From Glycomyces tenuis DSM 44171 (lineage in GTDB: Bacteria > Actinomycetota > Actinomycetes > Mycobacteriales > Micromonosporaceae), in the NCBI RefSeq assembly GCF_000427885.1, contig NZ_ATYW01000002.1, forward strand, positions 435,199-499,198: a DNA stretch of 64,000 nt. The letters are read 5' to 3'. A model generated the notes under the pieces. The model saw nothing but the letters and a program-made list of their open reading frames with translations. It had not been told where the DNA came from and did not search any database. A program made the position numbers and the translations under genes. This document shows, piece by piece, positions 62,163-64,000 of the stretch (position 1 is the stretch's first letter; the number at the start of each line of letters is the position of its first letter).

Positions 62163-63719
62163 GTGCGCATCACCGGCACCGGCCACGCCAGCATGTTCAT
62201 CGAGACGGCCGCAGGTTCGATCCTCTGCGACCCGTGGGTCAATCCCGCGTACTTCGCCTCCTGGTTCCCCTTCCCGGACAACTCGCAGCTGGACTGGGAC
62301 ACCCTCGGACAGGCCGACTACCTCTACGTCTCGCACCTGCACCGGGACCACTTCGACGAGGAGAACCTCTCCGAGCACATCAGCAAGGACACGACGGTCC
62401 TGCTGCCGGAGTACCCCACCTCCGAGCTGGAGACGGAGCTGCGCGCGCTGGGCTTCCACAAGTTCATCAAGACCGTCTCCGAGGAGATCGTCGAGCTGCC
62501 CGGCGGGGTCAAGGTGATGATCCAGGCGCTGACCAGCCCCACCGACGGCCCGATCGGGGACTCGTCGCTGTGGGTCGAGGACGCCGACGGCACCCGCCTG
62601 CTCAACCAGAACGACGCCCGGCCCACGGACATGAGCGTCTTCCTCAAGCACGGCAAGATCCACGCCCACCTGCTCCAGTTCTCCGGCGCGATCTGGTTCC
62701 CGATGGTCTACGAGCTGCCCGACAACGCGAAGCGGGCGTTCGGCAAGCAGAAGCGCGAGCGCGGCTTCGACCGTTCACTGCGATACATCGACGACGTCGC
62801 CGGCGACTGGGTCTTCCCCATCGCCGGGCCGCCGTGCTTCCTCGACGACGAGCTGTACCAGTTCAACGACGTCTTCGGCGACGAGGGCAACATCTTCCCC
62901 GACCAGCTCGCCTACACCGACTGGCTCGAAGAGCAGGGCCGCAAGCAGAACATCATCCTGCTGCCCGGCTCGGTCGCCGAGGTCGGCGTCGACGGCTCGG
63001 CGAGCGTCACGCACCCGGTCGATGACCTGCGCGAATGGTTCGCGAACAAGAAGGGGCACCTCGACGCCTACAAGGAGCGCCAGCAGGGCCGCCTCGCCGC
63101 CGAGAAGGCCTCGTGGTCGCACCCCGAGATCGACGTTCTCGAGACGCTGCGCGAGCGCATCGAGCCGCTGATGAAGTCGGCCGAGCACATCGCCACGGGC
63201 ATCGGCGGCCCGGTCCGGTTCGACCTGACGGCGCCGGATTCCGACGAGGTCGTCGAGTCGATCGTCTTCGACTTCCTGGAGCGCGAGATCTACCCCGACG
63301 ACGGGACGAAGGTCCGCTACCGCTTCCGCACCGAGCGGCGCCTGATCGAGCACCTGCTGCACATCCGCGAGGTCGACTGGGTCAACTCGCTGTTCCTGTC
63401 GTGCCGCTTCACCGCCGCCCGCATCGGCCAGTACAACGAGTACGTCTACGCGTTCTTCAAGTGCCTCTCCGAGGAGCGGCTCCAGTACGCCGAGGGCTGG
63501 TACGCCGAGCAGCGCCCCGACGACGAGGACATCACGATGCAGGGCTGGACGATGCAGCGCCGCTGCCCGCACCTGAAGGCCGACCTGTCGGTCTTCGGGA
63601 AGATCGAGGACGGCGTGCTGACCTGCCAGATGCACGGCTGGAAGTGGAACTTGAAGTCGGGCAAGTGCATGACGAGCGTAGGGCACGACATCCGAAGCGC
63701 TTGCGCTGAGGATGCGTGA
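62163..63719 (+). CDS. namH: UDP-N-acetylmuramate hydroxylase (Rieske/MBL-fold)
   Basis: 518-aa enzyme with an N-terminal metallo-beta-lactamase-like fold (VSHLHRDHFDEENL, HxHxDH pattern). A C-terminal Rieske [2Fe-2S] domain carries Cys468-x-His470 (CPHLKADL) and Cys488-x2-His491 (CQMHGWKWNL). It matches NamH of mycobacteria, which turns UDP-MurNAc into the N-glycolyl form. Start GTG 62163 after GGAAGGG. The last eight codons (RSACAEDA) and the stop are the first unit of the 34-bp minisatellite, so the C-terminus may vary. Confidence 0.92.
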   Translation: MRITGTGHASMFIETAAGSILCDPWVNPAYFASWFPFPDNSQLDWDTLGQADYLYVSHLHRDHFDEENLSEHISKDTTVLLPEYPTSELETELRALGFHKFIKTVSEEIVELPGGVKVMIQALTSPTDGPIGDSSLWVEDADGTRLLNQNDARPTDMSVFLKHGKIHAHLLQFSGAIWFPMVYELPDNAKRAFGKQKRERGFDRSLRYIDDVAGDWVFPIAGPPCFLDDELYQFNDVFGDEGNIFPDQLAYTDWLEEQGRKQNIILLPGSVAEVGVDGSASVTHPVDDLREWFANKKGHLDAYKERQQGRLAAEKASWSHPEIDVLETLRERIEPLMKSAEHIATGIGGPVRFDLTAPDSDEVVESIVFDFLEREIYPDDGTKVRYRFRTERRLIEHLLHIREVDWVNSLFLSCRFTAARIGQYNEYVYAFFKCLSEERLQYAEGWYAEQRPDDEDITMQGWTMQRRCPHLKADLSVFGKIEDGVLTCQMHGWKWNLKSGKCMTSVGHDIRSACAEDA

Positions 63720-63992
63720 GTCCAGTCGAAGTGCTTGCGCTGAGGATGCGTGAGTCCAGTCGAAGTGCTTGCGCTGAGGGTGCGTGAGTCCAGTCGAAGT
63801 GCTTGCGCTGAGGGTGCGTGAGTCCAGTCGAAGTGCTTGCGCTGAGGATGCGTGAGTCCAGTCGAAGCGCTTGCGCTGAGGATGCGTGAGTCCAGTCGAA
63901 GTGCTTGCGCTGAGGATGCGTGAGTCCAGTCGAAGCGCTCGCGCTGAGGATGCGTGAGTCCAGTCGAAGTGCTCGCGCCGAGGACGACTGAG
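63691..63992. repeat. 34-bp minisatellite, about nine units
   Basis: A partial first unit (63691-63720) overlaps the namH stop. Eight full 34-bp units begin at 63721, 63755, 63789, 63823, 63857, 63891, 63925 and 63959. Each begins TCCAGTCGAA and most end GATGCGTGAG. Units differ by single bases: GTG/GCG at the AAGTGC/AAGCGC position and GGATGCG/GGGTGCG near the end. The last unit diverges (GACGACTGAG). No spacers, so it is not CRISPR. Its end is only a few bases from the window edge. Confidence 0.95.
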
Positions 63993-64000
63993 CGGCGGTT

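Noticed and set aside
63691..63992. CRISPR-like array
   Set aside because: Units are contiguous with no spacers, and no cas gene is nearby. It is a tandem minisatellite.
63691..63992. AAGCGCTTGC inside the minisatellite as further LacI operators
   Set aside because: Most units have AAGTGCTTGC, the flanking bases differ from the pectin-regulon site, and the neighbour is a wall gene; similarity is probably chance.

Overview
The window is chromosomal DNA from a high-GC Gram-positive actinobacterium. Signs of this are strong G/C bias at third codon positions, GTG starts, a mycothiol-type SigR/RsrA pair, a WhiB protein, the actinobacterial ribosomal microprotein bL37, a DUF2631 protein and a DivIVA-like protein. 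A NamH-type UDP-N-acetylmuramate hydroxylase implies N-glycolylated muramic acid. That fits the Glycomycetaceae/Micromonosporaceae/mycobacterial part of the phylum; a Glycomyces-like host is my inference, not proven. I see no tRNA, rRNA, CRISPR, prophage or insertion sequence.

Layout. 0-1.2 kb: a secreted GH12 glucanase with a CBM2. 1.35-8.3 kb: a minus-strand DNA-end-processing operon, pyrimidine-reductase-like protein > HerA ATPase > SbcD > SbcC > NurA, whose HerA ends in an SSB-like acidic tip. 8.4-20.3 kb: assorted metabolism, namely a lactone/alditol oxidase divergent from a PLP amino-acid deaminase/aldolase, a class A penicillin-binding protein, a flavoprotein dehydrogenase, a hydrolase with its TetR regulator, a methyltransferase, an APH-type kinase and a short orphan. 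20.5-27 kb: central metabolism (sucB, lpdA, pepA, gcvT). 27-39.8 kb: a uronate/pectin block with a five-gene operon (oxidoreductase, uxaC, fuconate-dehydratase-like enolase, fructuronate-reductase-like dehydrogenase, oxidoreductase), two secreted PL1 pectate lyases and a CE7 acetyl esterase. A 12-bp LacI-type palindrome recurs across this block, both in promoters and inside genes. A short two-gene insertion (hexapeptide transferase and hydrolase) sits in the middle.

39.8-47.4 kb: an actinobacterial housekeeping block (hisN, rsgA, aroA, a SRAP protein, whiB-like, sigR, rsrA, a TetR gene, bL37). sigR has a near-perfect SigR-type promoter and a long N-terminal extension. An ~80-bp inverted duplication flanks sigR-rsrA. 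47.6-50 kb: a SIS-domain sugar-phosphate protein and a 410-aa orphan. 50.2-54.1 kb: dprA, comM, a run-on yraN and an M23 peptidase, with a heptanucleotide array between comM and dprA. 54.5-61.7 kb: rpsB-tsf, pyrH-frr-cdsA, rlmN and a DivIVA-like protein. 61.8-64 kb: DUF2631 and namH, the latter running into a 34-bp minisatellite that continues almost to the window edge.

The points most worth follow-up are the palindrome regulon with intragenic sites encoded by rare codons, the SSB-like tail on HerA, the SigR' architecture with its flanking duplication, the two tandem-repeat arrays, and a pair of perfect DnaA boxes between an M23 gene and rpsB. No lac-type repressor gene, sugar transporter or KDG-pathway gene lies within the window, so the uronate system is only partly visible.
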